64,000 nucleotides of DNA from Sphingomonas sp. (lineage in GTDB: Bacteria; Pseudomonadota; Alphaproteobacteria; Sphingomonadales; Sphingomonadaceae), in the NCBI RefSeq assembly GCF_024508665.1, contig NZ_JANINP010000001.1, positions 558,001 through 622,000 on the forward strand, written 5' to 3'. The notes beneath the pieces are model-generated. The model was given only the letters and a program-made list of their open reading frames with translations, was not told the origin of the DNA and searched no databases. Numbering within the stretch: position 1 is the stretch's first letter; each line of letters starts with the position of its first letter. Below are positions 16,736-26,316 of the stretch, piece after piece. The translations under genes and the position numbers were made by a program.

Positions 16736-18964
16736 ATGCGGACATGGTTGACCGGTGGAATGATCGGGCTGGTGGCGGTTCTCGCGATCGGAACGAGTGC
16801 CGTGGCTGCTGATGATGCGCAGCGGACGCTGACGCTCGATCGGGTGTTCGGCAGCCCCGATCTGTCGGGATCCCAGCCCCGCGCGATGAAGCTCTCGCCC
16901 GACGGCAAATTGCTGACCCTGCTCAAGCCCCGTGCCGACGAGAAGAGCCGTTTCGACCTGTGGGCGCGCGACACCGCGACCGGCGAGGAACGGATGCTGG
17001 TCGATTCGAAGAAAGTCGGCACCGGCGCCGAATTGTCCGAGGCGGAAAAGATGCAGCGCGAACGCGCGCGCATCGCCGGCGACAAGGGCATCGTTGCCTA
17101 TGATTGGGCGCCTGACGGCAAGTCGATCCTGGTTCCGCTCGACGGCGACCTCTACCTCGCGCATCTCGACGGCAAGGTCGAGCGGCTGACCAATACGCCG
17201 GGCGGCGAGCTCAACCCGGTGATCAGCCCGGCGGGCGGGTTCGTCAGTTTCGTGCGTGACCAGAATCTGTTCGTTCAGCCGCTCGGAGGCGGCGCTGCCA
17301 AGGCGTTGACATCGGACGGCGGCGGTACCGTCCATTGGGGTGAGGCAGAGTTCGTCGCGCAAGAGGAAATGGATCGCCGCACCGGCTATTGGTGGGCGCC
17401 TGGCGACCGTCTGGTCGCGGTCGAACGGTTCGACGAGGCGCCGGTCGGTATCGTCACGCGTGCGGCGATCGGCGCCGAGGGCACCAAGGTGTTCGACCAG
17501 CGCTATCCGTCGGCCGGCACGCCCAACGTTCACGTCCAGCTCTACGTCATCGACCCCGCGACCGGCGGCAAGGTCAAGGTCGACCTGGGCAGCGATCCAG
17601 ACATCTACTTGACCCGCGTCGACTGGACGCCCGACGGCAAGACCTTGCTGGTCCAGCGTGAGAACCGCGCGCAGACCGGGCTCGACATGCTCGCCGTCGA
17701 CCCCGCGACGGGCAAGGCGAGGACGTGGTTCAGCGAGAAGTCGGGACCCGACAGCTGGGTCAATCTCAGCGACAATTACCACGCGATGAAGGACGGCAGC
17801 CTGATCTGGTGGTCCGAGCGCGATGGCTTCGGACACCTATACCGGTTCGCCAAGGGCAAATGGATGCAGCTGACCAAGGGCCCGTGGCAAGTCACCGATC
17901 TGGTTGGTGTCGACGAAGCGCGCGGGCGGCTCTATTTCATGGCGAACAAGGACGACGTGCTCGAGCAGCAGCTCTACACGGTCGATATCGCTCGACCGAA
18001 CGCGGTGACCCGGCTGACCGAGCGTGGCTGGACCAACAAGGCGGTGATGGACGATGCCGCGACGCGGCTGATCGTGACGCGCTCCAATCCCAACCAGCCG
18101 CCGCAGACCTATCTCGCCGACACGACGGGCAAGAAGCTTGGCTGGATCAACGAGAATGCGATGAAGCCGGGGCATCCTTATTACCCGTATCTCGGCACCC
18201 ATCGGCAGCGGACGTTCGGCACGATCAAGGCGGCCGACGGCACCGATCTCTATTACGAGATGATCACGCCCCCGCTGGAGCCGGGCAAGCGCTATCCGGT
18301 GTTCTTCCAGCATTATGGTGGCCCGCACAGCCAGACGGTGACGCGCGGGTGGGAGAGCCCGCTCGAGCAATTGATCGTCAGCAAAGGCTATATCTTCTTC
18401 CAGCTCGACAATCGCGGCTCGCCCAATCGCGGCAAGGCATTCGAAGACAAGATCTATCGCGCGATGGGATCGATCGAGGTTCAGGACCAGCTAGCCGGCG
18501 CGAAGTGGCTCAAGCAGCAGGCCTATGTCGATCCCGACCGGATCGGGATCTATGGCTGGTCCTATGGCGGCTACATGACCTTGAAGATGCTGGAGGCCAA
18601 TCCTGGCGTCTATGCGGGCGGCGTCGCGGGCGCACCGGTGACCAAGTGGGAACTCTACGACACGCATTATACCGAGCGTTACATGGGCAACCCCAAGGCG
18701 GACGCCAAAGCCTATGCGACGTCGGACGCGATCGATGACGCGCCGAAGATCAGCGACCCGCTGCTGCTGGTGCACGGCATGTCGGACGATAATGTCGTGT
18801 TCGAGAATTCGACCGCGTTCGCGGCCAAGATGCAGGCGGCCAATCGTCCGTTCGAAATGATGTTCTATCCGGGGAAGACGCATGCCGCGGCGCGCGACAT
18901 CCATGTCTGGACGACGATCTTCAATTATTTCGATCGCGTGGTGAAGAACCGGCTGGCGCGATAG
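16736..18964 (+). CDS. Secreted S9B dipeptidyl-peptidase IV-like prolyl peptidase
   Basis: Serine exopeptidase expected to remove X-Pro or X-Ala dipeptides in the periplasm. 742 aa with a signal peptide (about 1-24, ending SAVAA). A beta-propeller occupies about 30-480; EFVAQEEMDR carries the double-Glu motif that binds the substrate N-terminus. The C-terminal alpha/beta-hydrolase domain has Ser609 in GWSYGG, Asp684 in GMSDDN and His716 in GKTHAA. It is preceded by a 183-bp gap shared with the divergent VOC gene, and stands alone. Confidence 0.93.
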   Translation: MRTWLTGGMIGLVAVLAIGTSAVAADDAQRTLTLDRVFGSPDLSGSQPRAMKLSPDGKLLTLLKPRADEKSRFDLWARDTATGEERMLVDSKKVGTGAELSEAEKMQRERARIAGDKGIVAYDWAPDGKSILVPLDGDLYLAHLDGKVERLTNTPGGELNPVISPAGGFVSFVRDQNLFVQPLGGGAAKALTSDGGGTVHWGEAEFVAQEEMDRRTGYWWAPGDRLVAVERFDEAPVGIVTRAAIGAEGTKVFDQRYPSAGTPNVHVQLYVIDPATGGKVKVDLGSDPDIYLTRVDWTPDGKTLLVQRENRAQTGLDMLAVDPATGKARTWFSEKSGPDSWVNLSDNYHAMKDGSLIWWSERDGFGHLYRFAKGKWMQLTKGPWQVTDLVGVDEARGRLYFMANKDDVLEQQLYTVDIARPNAVTRLTERGWTNKAVMDDAATRLIVTRSNPNQPPQTYLADTTGKKLGWINENAMKPGHPYYPYLGTHRQRTFGTIKAADGTDLYYEMITPPLEPGKRYPVFFQHYGGPHSQTVTRGWESPLEQLIVSKGYIFFQLDNRGSPNRGKAFEDKIYRAMGSIEVQDQLAGAKWLKQQAYVDPDRIGIYGWSYGGYMTLKMLEANPGVYAGGVAGAPVTKWELYDTHYTERYMGNPKADAKAYATSDAIDDAPKISDPLLLVHGMSDDNVVFENSTAFAAKMQAANRPFEMMFYPGKTHAAARDIHVWTTIFNYFDRVVKNRLAR

Positions 18965-19006
18965 CCAGCCGCTCGGCATTTAGACGGCAAGTATCGGCTT
19001 TTTTTT

Positions 19007-19140
19007 AATCCTCCCCCGCCAGGGGGAGGTGGCAGGCGCAGCCTGACGGAGAGGGAGGAAGCACGACGGGTGAGCCGCTGTCCGCCCCCTCCGCCCCCTC
19101 CGTCGCCTTCGGCGCCACCTCCCCTTGGCGGGGGAGGATT
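19007..19140. repeat. 134-bp inverted repeat element
   Basis: The ends are AATCCTCCCCCGCC (19007) and GGCGGGGGAGGATT (ending 19140), perfect inverted copies. Just inside are GGGGGAGGT and ACCTCCCC. The centre contains a (CCCCCTCCG) direct repeat. No coding sequence is seen. It lies between two convergent genes and is preceded by T8 (18999-19006). Confidence 0.7.
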
Positions 19141-19187
19141 ATTCCAATGTTGATCTCCACAGACGGCCCGGTCAGCCGGCGCGGGTC

Positions 19188-20444
19188 CTAGCGGCTGATC
19201 AGCTCGACCAGACGGAGAGCGTCGAGCAAGGCGCGGCGCGCGATGCGGATGCGGTCGAGCAATGCGGGGTCGCCGATCTCGGCGATCGCGATCTCCTCGG
19301 GCCAATGTGCCTCGATCACCGCGGAGATTCGATCGAGCTTCGCCTCGTCGACCAGGAAGCGGGGATCGACGGTAGCGGGGTCGCACACCACGCGCAGCCT
19401 GAGGCAGGCCGGGCCACCGCCGTTGCGCATCGATTGCCGGACGTCGACCACTTCCAGGCGCCGGATCGGCCCATTACCCGCGATCATCTCGCCGAGCCAC
19501 GACCAGACCGCGGCGTTGCCACGCGCCTCGCCCGGCAGGATCAGCGCCATCGTGCCGTCGGGGAGCGTCACCAGCTGCGCGTTGAACAGATACGATTGGA
19601 TGGCGTCGGCAAGGCTGACGCGATGCGCCGGTACCTCGACGATCTCGGCCCAGGGCGCCTTCGCGGCGATCTCGGCATAGAGGCCGGCTTTATCCTCGAA
19701 GGCGAGTTCGTGCACGAACAGCACGCGTTCATTGGCGACCGCGACCACGTCGTTGTGAAAGGTGCCCGCAGCGATTGCCTCGACCGATTGCTGGGCGAAG
19801 ATCGTTCGTGCCGGATCGAGGCGATGTGCGCGCGCGACCGCTTCCGACGCTTCGCGGCGCTGGCGGGCGGGGAAGGGGCCACCGCTTTCGCCGTAAACGA
19901 AGATCTCCACGCCGGGCTCACCGTGGCGTTCGCACAGCCTCATATGGTTGGCAGCACCTTCGTCGCCGAACGGGGCGGGGATAGGTGGGTGCACAAGGAA
20001 GGCCGGATCGGCGAAAGCGAGGCGGAGCTGCGCCAGCGTCTCTGGCCATTCGTGGCTGCGATGCGCCATCGTCACCAGATTGGCGACGGTCAGATGGCAC
20101 AGGCGGTCGGCCGCGTCGGGCGCAGGGGACACCGTCGCCGCATTGGCTGCCCACATGGGGGAAGCGGACAAGGCTTGCGCCTTCAGATGCGATGGCGCTG
20201 ACGCGTAATCGGTCGCCAGCGCCGCGAGCCAGCGATCGTCCGGCCGGTCGTGCGGCGGCAAAAGCCCCTGGGTCAAACCGAGCCGGAGATTGGCCCGCAT
20301 CTTCTCTACGCCTTCGAGCGCGGCCTCGAGCGGGCGTGAGGTCAATCCGGCATTGCCGGTCGCGGCCAGATTGCCCAGGCTCAGGCCGGCATAATTATGG
20401 CTCGGACCGACCACGCCATCGAAATTGATCTCGACCAGCGGCAT
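19188..20444 (-). CDS. astB: N-succinylarginine dihydrolase AstB
   Basis: Second enzyme of the arginine succinyltransferase pathway: N2-succinylarginine to N2-succinylornithine, CO2 and two ammonia. 418 aa. It carries the family start EINFDGVVGPSHNYAGLS, HNDVVAVAN (catalytic His region) and the nucleophile region MRNGGGPACLRLRV near the C-terminus. Its start overlaps the astA stop by one base (TGATG). The order is M20 hydrolase, astA, astB; astC, astD and astE are not in the window. Confidence 0.95.
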   Translation of the reverse strand: MPLVEINFDGVVGPSHNYAGLSLGNLAATGNAGLTSRPLEAALEGVEKMRANLRLGLTQGLLPPHDRPDDRWLAALATDYASAPSHLKAQALSASPMWAANAATVSPAPDAADRLCHLTVANLVTMAHRSHEWPETLAQLRLAFADPAFLVHPPIPAPFGDEGAANHMRLCERHGEPGVEIFVYGESGGPFPARQRREASEAVARAHRLDPARTIFAQQSVEAIAAGTFHNDVVAVANERVLFVHELAFEDKAGLYAEIAAKAPWAEIVEVPAHRVSLADAIQSYLFNAQLVTLPDGTMALILPGEARGNAAVWSWLGEMIAGNGPIRRLEVVDVRQSMRNGGGPACLRLRVVCDPATVDPRFLVDEAKLDRISAVIEAHWPEEIAIAEIGDPALLDRIRIARRALLDALRLVELISR

Positions 20445-21460
20445 CAGAAGCGGCCGACATGAGTGATGTCATCGCCCTCGCGGACTCCAAGCGCTTCGGC
20501 CCCTGCGCGATCGATCACCACGCCCTCGCTCGCGGTGCGCAACTGGACGAAGGCGCAGCGAAAGCTCGACAGATGACCGGCCGCCGCGAGCGCGCGTTCA
20601 CCGCCGTCATCCTCGATCGCGATCACCTTACTCGTCACCGCTTCGGCGATGCTGCGCACCTTGTCGGTCCGTGCAGTCATGGTCGGTCCGCCGTCGAAGA
20701 TGTCGATATAATTCTCGAACGCGAAACCTTCGTTTTCCAGCATCCGCATTGCCGCACGGCCCGAGGGATGGGGCAGGCCGATGACGCTGCGCGCGCTCTC
20801 GGTCAGCATGGCGACGTAGATCGGGTGTTTGGGGAACAGGTCGGCGATGAACTGGTGGCCGTGAGTCGCGTTGAAGCGATCGGCGTCCTGGAAGTTCATC
20901 CCGAAGAAGCGCCCCGCCAGGCCATCCCAGAACGGCGATCCACCGGCTTCGTCGATGATCCCGCGCAATTCGGCAAGGATACGCTCGGCGAAACGCTGCC
21001 GATGCATCGCGATGAACAGATAACGGCTGCGCGCGAGCAGCATACCGAGCCCGCCCGCACGCTCGCCGGGATGGAGGAACAACCCGCCGACTTCGCTGCA
21101 CCCCTCGAGGTCGGTCGACAGCGTCAGCATTTCAGCCCGGAAGGTCCGGTTGAGCTCCTCGCTCTTCTGCGACAGCGTCCCGATGCGATAGCTGTAAAAG
21201 GGATGCTGCTGGCCGACCTGACTGAAGATCTGGCACGTGCCGCGAACCTCGCCGGTCTCCACATTTTCTAGCATCAACACGAAAACGTCGTCGCCCAGTG
21301 TGTCTTCGGCGCGGCCAAAAGCGGCGCTGCTCTGCGCGAGGCGGCGGCGGAGCGCGCGACGATCGGCAGGCAGGTTGGTGAAGCCGCCGCCGGTCAGCTT
21401 CGCCATCTCATAGAGATGGTCGAGATCCTCGTCGTTCGCGGCACGGATACGGAAATTCAC
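20444..21460 (-). CDS. astA: Arginine N-succinyltransferase AstA
   Basis: First step of the AST pathway: succinyl-CoA plus L-arginine. 338 aa, GNAT-like fold. The start is GTG 21460, inside a GTGA overlap with the upstream M20 gene. The N-terminus FRIRAANDEDLDHLYEMA and the central segment VGGLFLHPGERAGGLGMLLA, plus FWDGLAGRFFGMNF, are typical of AstA. Co-translation with the genes on both sides indicates one catabolic operon. Confidence 0.94.
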   Translation of the reverse strand: MNFRIRAANDEDLDHLYEMAKLTGGGFTNLPADRRALRRRLAQSSAAFGRAEDTLGDDVFVLMLENVETGEVRGTCQIFSQVGQQHPFYSYRIGTLSQKSEELNRTFRAEMLTLSTDLEGCSEVGGLFLHPGERAGGLGMLLARSRYLFIAMHRQRFAERILAELRGIIDEAGGSPFWDGLAGRFFGMNFQDADRFNATHGHQFIADLFPKHPIYVAMLTESARSVIGLPHPSGRAAMRMLENEGFAFENYIDIFDGGPTMTARTDKVRSIAEAVTSKVIAIEDDGGERALAAAGHLSSFRCAFVQLRTASEGVVIDRAGAEALGVREGDDITHVGRF

Positions 21461-22659
21461 AATCCCCCCTTTTCGGCGATGCGCATGATGGTGAGCGCGG
21501 ACAAGGCCGCGCGTTCGGGCAGGCTGTCGACCAGCAGGAACTCATCGGCCGAGTGGATCGCGCCGCCGCGGGCGCCCATCGTGTCGACCACGGGTACTCC
21601 CGCCGCAGCAATGTTGTTGCCGTCGCACACGCCGCCGGTCGCTTTCCAGCCGATCGCGAGGCCGAGCCCGGCGCCGACCTGCTTGACCAGGTCGAACAAT
21701 TTGCCGGCGCCGGCGTCGATCGGCTTGGGCGGTCGGTTGAAGCTGCCATGCGCCTCGATCCGCACGTCGCGCGCGGTGGCGACCGCGGCGATCGCGTCGT
21801 CGATTGCGGCCTGCGCGCGGGCGATCGCCTCGGGCGAGGATGGGCGGAAATTGATTCGGAGGATGGCAAGGTCGGGAACGACATTGTTCGGGCCGCCGCC
21901 TTCGATCCGCGCGGGATTGACCGCGAGCCCTTCCTCCTTTGCCGCGAACAGCCGCACGGCGAGATCGCTCGCAGCGACGATCGCGTTGCGGCCGTCATCG
22001 GGATTACGTCCGGCGTGCGCGCTCCTGCCGTGCACGACGAGCGAGAAATTACCGGTGCCGCCGCGCGCTCCGGCCAACGTACCGTCGGCCAGAGCGGGTT
22101 CATAGGTCAGCGCGGCGACCTTGTCGCGCGCCAGGTCGGCGATCAGCGCCGACGAAGAGAACGACCCGGTCTCCTCGTCCGAGTTGATCATCACGTCATA
22201 GCCGATCCTGCTGGCCAGCGGGGACGCCTCGACTGCCTTCAACGCTGCGAGCAGCAATGCCAACCCGCCCTTCATGTCGGCGACGCCGGGACCGTTGAGC
22301 GTATTGGGGTCGAGGAACACCTGCTGCTGGAATGGATGATCGATCGGATAGACCGTGTCCATATGGCCGGTGAACAGCATCCGGACAGGCGCGTCGGGCC
22401 GCACGCGGACGACGAGGTGCCGGCCATGGTCGAGCGCGCTGACATGGCCATCCGGCGCGACGCTGGTTGCAGGAGCTGGCTCGACCAGCTCGACCTTTCC
22501 GGGCAGCGCGGAAAAGGCATCGGCCAGCGTCGCCGCCATCGTCTTCAGACCCGCAAGATTGCGCGTCCCGCTATTGATCGCGGCCCAGGCGCGGGTGTGC
22601 GCGAGCATCGGCTCGTTGCGCACGCGCTCGAGGATCGCGGCGTCCATCGTCTCCGTCAT
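21457..22659 (-). CDS. M20-family metallohydrolase in the ast operon
   Basis: Zinc-dependent amide hydrolase of the carboxypeptidase G2/ArgE superfamily, 400 aa. Metal and catalytic residues appear in GHMDTVYP, GPGVADMKGG, SDEETGS and GGAIHSADEF; a dimerisation (lid) domain lies at about 190-300. It is the first gene of the astA/astB operon, with a 4-bp overlap to astA. By context it may deacylate a succinylated pathway intermediate, a job normally done by the M14-family AstE; this is inference. Cytoplasmic: no signal peptide is visible. Confidence 0.88.
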   Translation of the reverse strand: MTETMDAAILERVRNEPMLAHTRAWAAINSGTRNLAGLKTMAATLADAFSALPGKVELVEPAPATSVAPDGHVSALDHGRHLVVRVRPDAPVRMLFTGHMDTVYPIDHPFQQQVFLDPNTLNGPGVADMKGGLALLLAALKAVEASPLASRIGYDVMINSDEETGSFSSSALIADLARDKVAALTYEPALADGTLAGARGGTGNFSLVVHGRSAHAGRNPDDGRNAIVAASDLAVRLFAAKEEGLAVNPARIEGGGPNNVVPDLAILRINFRPSSPEAIARAQAAIDDAIAAVATARDVRIEAHGSFNRPPKPIDAGAGKLFDLVKQVGAGLGLAIGWKATGGVCDGNNIAAAGVPVVDTMGARGGAIHSADEFLLVDSLPERAALSALTIMRIAEKGGL

Positions 22660-22720
22660 GCTACCGCTCTAGGCGGTCGCGGTCGATTGGTGAAGCCGTG
22701 ACCCGAAGGGCGGGAATGGA

Positions 22721-23629
22721 TCAGAAAGCGTAGACCAATCCGGCCCGGCTGATCTGGTCGGTGGTCACGCGGCCTTCGGGCGGCATGCTTTCGTATTGAA
22801 CGTTGTACGATAGCTGGGCGGATAGCGGACCGAGCACCTTGGCGTTGAGCGCGGTCGTGCCGGTAACCGTCGAATTGTAGCGCTCGACATAAGCGGAGGC
22901 ATTCTGGGTCAATTGCAGGCCGGGTGAGAGCTTCCAGGCGAAATCCACGCTCCCGCGCGCAGCGATGCTGCGTTCGGTCTCGCCATCGGTAAAGCTGGTC
23001 GCGCGATAGGCCGGGCCAAGTTCGAGATCGAGCTTCAGCCTGTTGCCCTTGAGGGCGCTGTAGCCGGCGCCGGCCGATACCGAATATCGCGTTGTATAGC
23101 CAAGGAAACGGTCGCTTTCGAATTGCCCCGACCCATAGATGTACGAGCGGTCGTCGATCTTCCAATTGGGCTCCCAGGCCGCCAGATAATGTTCGCGCGA
23201 GGTGACACCCAGGCTGCGTTGGTAATCCACCTGAGCCTTGAATTTCTGGCGCCAGTCGAGTCCGTTGCGAGTCAGAGCAAGCGACGCGGAAACGCCTTGG
23301 CTCTCGCTGTTGCCGGTCGAAATGAACCCGCCCAGCTCGGCGCGTCCCGACCACAAGTCGAAGAAGCCTGCTTCCTGCAACTTGGCGGTCTTTTCCTCGT
23401 TACGCTTCTTCTTCCAATCATCGACCAGCTTGGCGATGGCTTCCTTGCTGTCTGGCGAAGCCGTCCCGGCATATTTCATGATCGTCGCCACGTCGCCTTC
23501 GTTGCCCGAGGCGAGCGCCGCGTCGAGCATCGTCTTGATCTGGGGCGGAATAGATGCAGGATCGGCGTTGGCGAGCAGCATCGGCGCTGCTGCGACGAGA
23601 AGCAGGGGGAGGCGCATGACGCGCGACAT
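22721..23629 (-). CDS. DUF481 family outer-membrane beta-barrel protein
   Basis: 302 aa with a signal peptide (ending about residue 22, MLLANA). A periplasmic helical segment of about 23-85 (many Lys/Glu, DDWKKKRNEEKTAKLQEA) precedes a barrel of alternating strands (GFISTGNSESQG onward). The final residue is Phe (LVYAF), the outer-membrane sorting signal. The function is unknown; the DUF481/YdiY group is often salt- or stress-induced. An in-frame ATG at 23617 would shorten it by 4 residues. Monocistronic by spacing. Confidence 0.82.
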   Translation of the reverse strand: MSRVMRLPLLLVAAAPMLLANADPASIPPQIKTMLDAALASGNEGDVATIMKYAGTASPDSKEAIAKLVDDWKKKRNEEKTAKLQEAGFFDLWSGRAELGGFISTGNSESQGVSASLALTRNGLDWRQKFKAQVDYQRSLGVTSREHYLAAWEPNWKIDDRSYIYGSGQFESDRFLGYTTRYSVSAGAGYSALKGNRLKLDLELGPAYRATSFTDGETERSIAARGSVDFAWKLSPGLQLTQNASAYVERYNSTVTGTTALNAKVLGPLSAQLSYNVQYESMPPEGRVTTDQISRAGLVYAF

Positions 23630-23696
23630 AATACAGCAACCCTGCCATGAAAACCGTTACGCGACGATCCGTTGAGGGATTGTTGCGAATTGGTTT

Positions 23697-24188
23697 CTAG
23701 CCATTCAGATAGGGTGAAAACGCCGCGATAACGTCTTCATAGAGCTTCCGCTTGAACGGCACGATCAGCGCCGGAAGGTCGTGGGGATCGACCCAGCGCC
23801 ACGTGCTGAATTCGGGATGTGTCGTCGCCAGATTGATGTCCAGATCCTCGCCCAGGAAACGATAGAGGAACCAGGTCTGGCGCTGGCCGCGCCACTTGCC
23901 CTTCCACACCTTGCCGACCAGCTCGTCAGGCAGATCGTAATAGAATTCTCCCGGCGCCTGGGCGATCAATTCGACCTTGTCGTGCCCCACGCCGATTTCT
24001 TCGTCGAGCTCGCGCACGGCGGCCTGGCCCGCGCTTTCGCCGGGGTCGATCCCGCCTTGCGGCATTTGCCAGGCTTCCATCGTCGTATCGATACGCTGAC
24101 CCGCGAACGCCAACCCGTCGCGATTGAGGAGCATGACCCCGGCGCAGGGCCGATAGGGAAGGTCGATCTTGGCCGGGGCGTCGCTCAT
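23697..24188 (-). CDS. rppH: RNA pyrophosphohydrolase RppH
   Basis: Nudix hydrolase that strips pyrophosphate from the 5' end of mRNAs and so triggers RNase E decay. 163 aa. The Nudix box spans residues 45-67 with the pattern GX5EX7REUXEEXGU intact (REL DEEIGV). The N-terminal PYRPCAGVMLLNRDG and MPQGGIDPGE are typical of RppH rather than of other Nudix proteins. The start overlaps the stop of the esterase gene (ATGA). Confidence 0.92.
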   Translation of the reverse strand: MSDAPAKIDLPYRPCAGVMLLNRDGLAFAGQRIDTTMEAWQMPQGGIDPGESAGQAAVRELDEEIGVGHDKVELIAQAPGEFYYDLPDELVGKVWKGKWRGQRQTWFLYRFLGEDLDINLATTHPEFSTWRWVDPHDLPALIVPFKRKLYEDVIAAFSPYLNG

Positions 24189-25159
24189 GCCGCCGCCTGT
24201 GCCATCGCCCGATCGCCTTCGGCCTCTACGATGATATCCTTGAGCGCCGCGAAAGCGCCCATCACGTCGCCGACGCTCGACGGGATCGCTTTCCGCAGCG
24301 TGATGAAACCGTGGATATTGCCCTTGGCCTCGCGAAACACCACGGGCACGCCGGCCAGCGCCAGTGCCGCGGCATAGGCGCGACCCTGGTCGCGGATCGG
24401 GTCGAGCCCGCCGGTCACAACCACGGCCGGCGGCATGCCGGCAAGATCGCCGAGCAGTGGCGAGCTGCGGATATGGTCGGCTTCGCTCTTATACGCCGCC
24501 ATGAACCACTCCATGCTGTCGCGGGTCAGCAGATAGCCCTCGGCGAATTCGGCGTAGGACGGATATTCCTTGCTGGCGTCGGTCGCCGGATAGAAAGGCA
24601 ATTGCGCGATCACCGGTATCTTAGCGGGCTGGTCGCGTAGGGCGGCCGCTGTGACAATGACCAAGTTACCGCCGGCGCTGTCGCCGCACAACACCAAAGA
24701 GGTGACCGAGCGGCCCAGTTCGGCGGGACTGTTCGCGACCCAACGCGCGGCCGCTTCGCAATCGTCCGGCGCGGCGGGCCAGGGGAATTCGGGAGCGAGG
24801 CGATAATCGACCGCGATCACCGGCAAGTCCAGCACGCGCGCCATCTCGGCGGTGAAGCTGCCGTGGCTCTCGAGGTCGCCGATCACGAACCCGCCGCCAT
24901 GGAAGAAGACGATCGCCGGGCCCGGCTCGCGGCTGGCGCGCGGATCGTACAGGCGTGCTGGAATATCGCCCGCCGGGCCGGGGATGGACAGGTCGAGCAA
25001 CGTACCGAGCTCGCCCACGGGCGGATCGCCGACATCCTTCATCGCGACATACATCTGGCGCGCCGTCGGCGCGTCGAGCTCGTGCATCTTGGGCCCGGGC
25101 AGGTTGTTGAGGAAATCGAGGAATCCGCGGACGTCGGGGCGGACGAAGGGCTCGGTCAT
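24185..25159 (-). CDS. Alpha/beta hydrolase, hormone-sensitive-lipase (HSL) type esterase
   Basis: 324-aa cytoplasmic carboxylesterase. The oxyanion motif HGGG is at 87-90 and the nucleophile Ser161 in GDSAGG; Asp is in GLDPIRD and His in GNIHGF. The start ATG 25159 is chosen because GAGAGGA lies about 10 bases upstream; an ATG 10 codons earlier has no such signal. It is coupled to rppH by a 4-bp overlap and divergent from the HDAC-family gene across 52 bp. Confidence 0.88.
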   Translation of the reverse strand: MTEPFVRPDVRGFLDFLNNLPGPKMHELDAPTARQMYVAMKDVGDPPVGELGTLLDLSIPGPAGDIPARLYDPRASREPGPAIVFFHGGGFVIGDLESHGSFTAEMARVLDLPVIAVDYRLAPEFPWPAAPDDCEAAARWVANSPAELGRSVTSLVLCGDSAGGNLVIVTAAALRDQPAKIPVIAQLPFYPATDASKEYPSYAEFAEGYLLTRDSMEWFMAAYKSEADHIRSSPLLGDLAGMPPAVVVTGGLDPIRDQGRAYAAALALAGVPVVFREAKGNIHGFITLRKAIPSSVGDVMGAFAALKDIIVEAEGDRAMAQAAA

Positions 25160-25211
25160 TCGGGTAATCCTCTCGCTGGTGTCTGGCAATTTAGGTCTTA
25201 AGTTAAAACTT

Positions 25212-26123
25212 ATGATCGCGGTCGTCCATCACCCTGACTATGTCGCGCCAGGGCAACCCAAATCCGGCTATCAATGGAACAAGAACGGCGCGATCCGCGA
25301 CTTGCTCCGCGATGCCGGCGATTCGATCGAGTGGTTTCAGCCCGAAATGATGCCGCTCCGGTGGTTGGAGGCCGCGCACGACCCAGATTATGTCGCCGAA
25401 GTGATCGAGGCCCGGGTGCCGCGCGCGAAGGAGCGGCGGATCGGTTTTCCAATCAATGCTATGGTCGCCAACCGGGCGCAGATCGTTCCCGGCGGCACCT
25501 ATCTCGCGGCGCGGCTCGCGCTCGATCGCGGCTTTGCCGCCAATAGCGCGGGCGGCAGCCACCACGCACTGGCGCACACCGGTGCGGGCTATTGCGTATT
25601 CAACGACCTCGCCATCGCGGCGATCCGTCTCGCGGAGGAGGGGCGCCGCGTCTTAATCGTCGATTGCGACGTACATCAGGGCGACGGCACCGCGGCGTTG
25701 ACCGCCGGCCACCCGGCAATCGCAACCTATTCGATCCATGCGGAGAAGAATTTCCCGGCACGCAAGGCGCGCTCGACGCTTGACGTGGCACTGCCGGATG
25801 GGCTGGGCGACGACGCCTATCTCGCCGCGCTGGGGGAGACGCTGACGCCGCTGCTCGATGCGGAGCGTCCTGACCTGATCCTCTATCAGGCGGGAGTCGA
25901 TCCGTTCGCGGGCGACAGGCTGGGCCGCCTAAATCTGAGCGACGACGGCCTGGTACGCCGCGAACGGCTGGTTGCTCGACTGGCGATCGAGCGGGGCCTT
26001 CCGCTCGCCAGCACGGTCGGTGGCGGTTATGGCGACGATGTTCTGGCGATCGCGCGACGTCATGTCGCGGCGATCCTGACCTTGGGTGCGGCCTTCGAGG
26101 GTCAGGCCTTAAAACAGCGCTAA
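25212..26123 (+). CDS. Histone deacetylase family protein (acetoin utilization/acetylpolyamine amidohydrolase-like)
   Basis: Zinc amidohydrolase of the arginase/deacetylase superfamily, 303 aa. The active-site segments are present: GGSHHALAHTGAGYCVFND (tandem His and the charge relay), DCDVHQGDGT (zinc Asp and His), YQAGVDPFAGD (zinc Asp), and GGGY near the end (catalytic Tyr). In bacteria such enzymes deacetylate polyamines, acetoin-related enzymes or other lysine-like substrates; the substrate here is unknown. The start ATG 25212 gives the standard N-terminus VVHHPDY. Monocistronic. Confidence 0.9.
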   Translation: MIAVVHHPDYVAPGQPKSGYQWNKNGAIRDLLRDAGDSIEWFQPEMMPLRWLEAAHDPDYVAEVIEARVPRAKERRIGFPINAMVANRAQIVPGGTYLAARLALDRGFAANSAGGSHHALAHTGAGYCVFNDLAIAAIRLAEEGRRVLIVDCDVHQGDGTAALTAGHPAIATYSIHAEKNFPARKARSTLDVALPDGLGDDAYLAALGETLTPLLDAERPDLILYQAGVDPFAGDRLGRLNLSDDGLVRRERLVARLAIERGLPLASTVGGGYGDDVLAIARRHVAAILTLGAAFEGQALKQR

Positions 26124-26316
26124 GCGGCGTTCGCGGCCGCCCGTTTGAACGGGCCACGGGCATGATGTTTCGAGCCCAGCGGCGTAATCGCAGCACTTTC
26201 GTTTCGCCGGTATGGCAAAGAACGGTTTTCACGGGGATGTAATGTATCTACGTTGGCTCCAAGGGGTCCCGCGCCTAGAGAGACCTCCGAACACGACCGC
26301 AGGAATTAGTGCTGAC

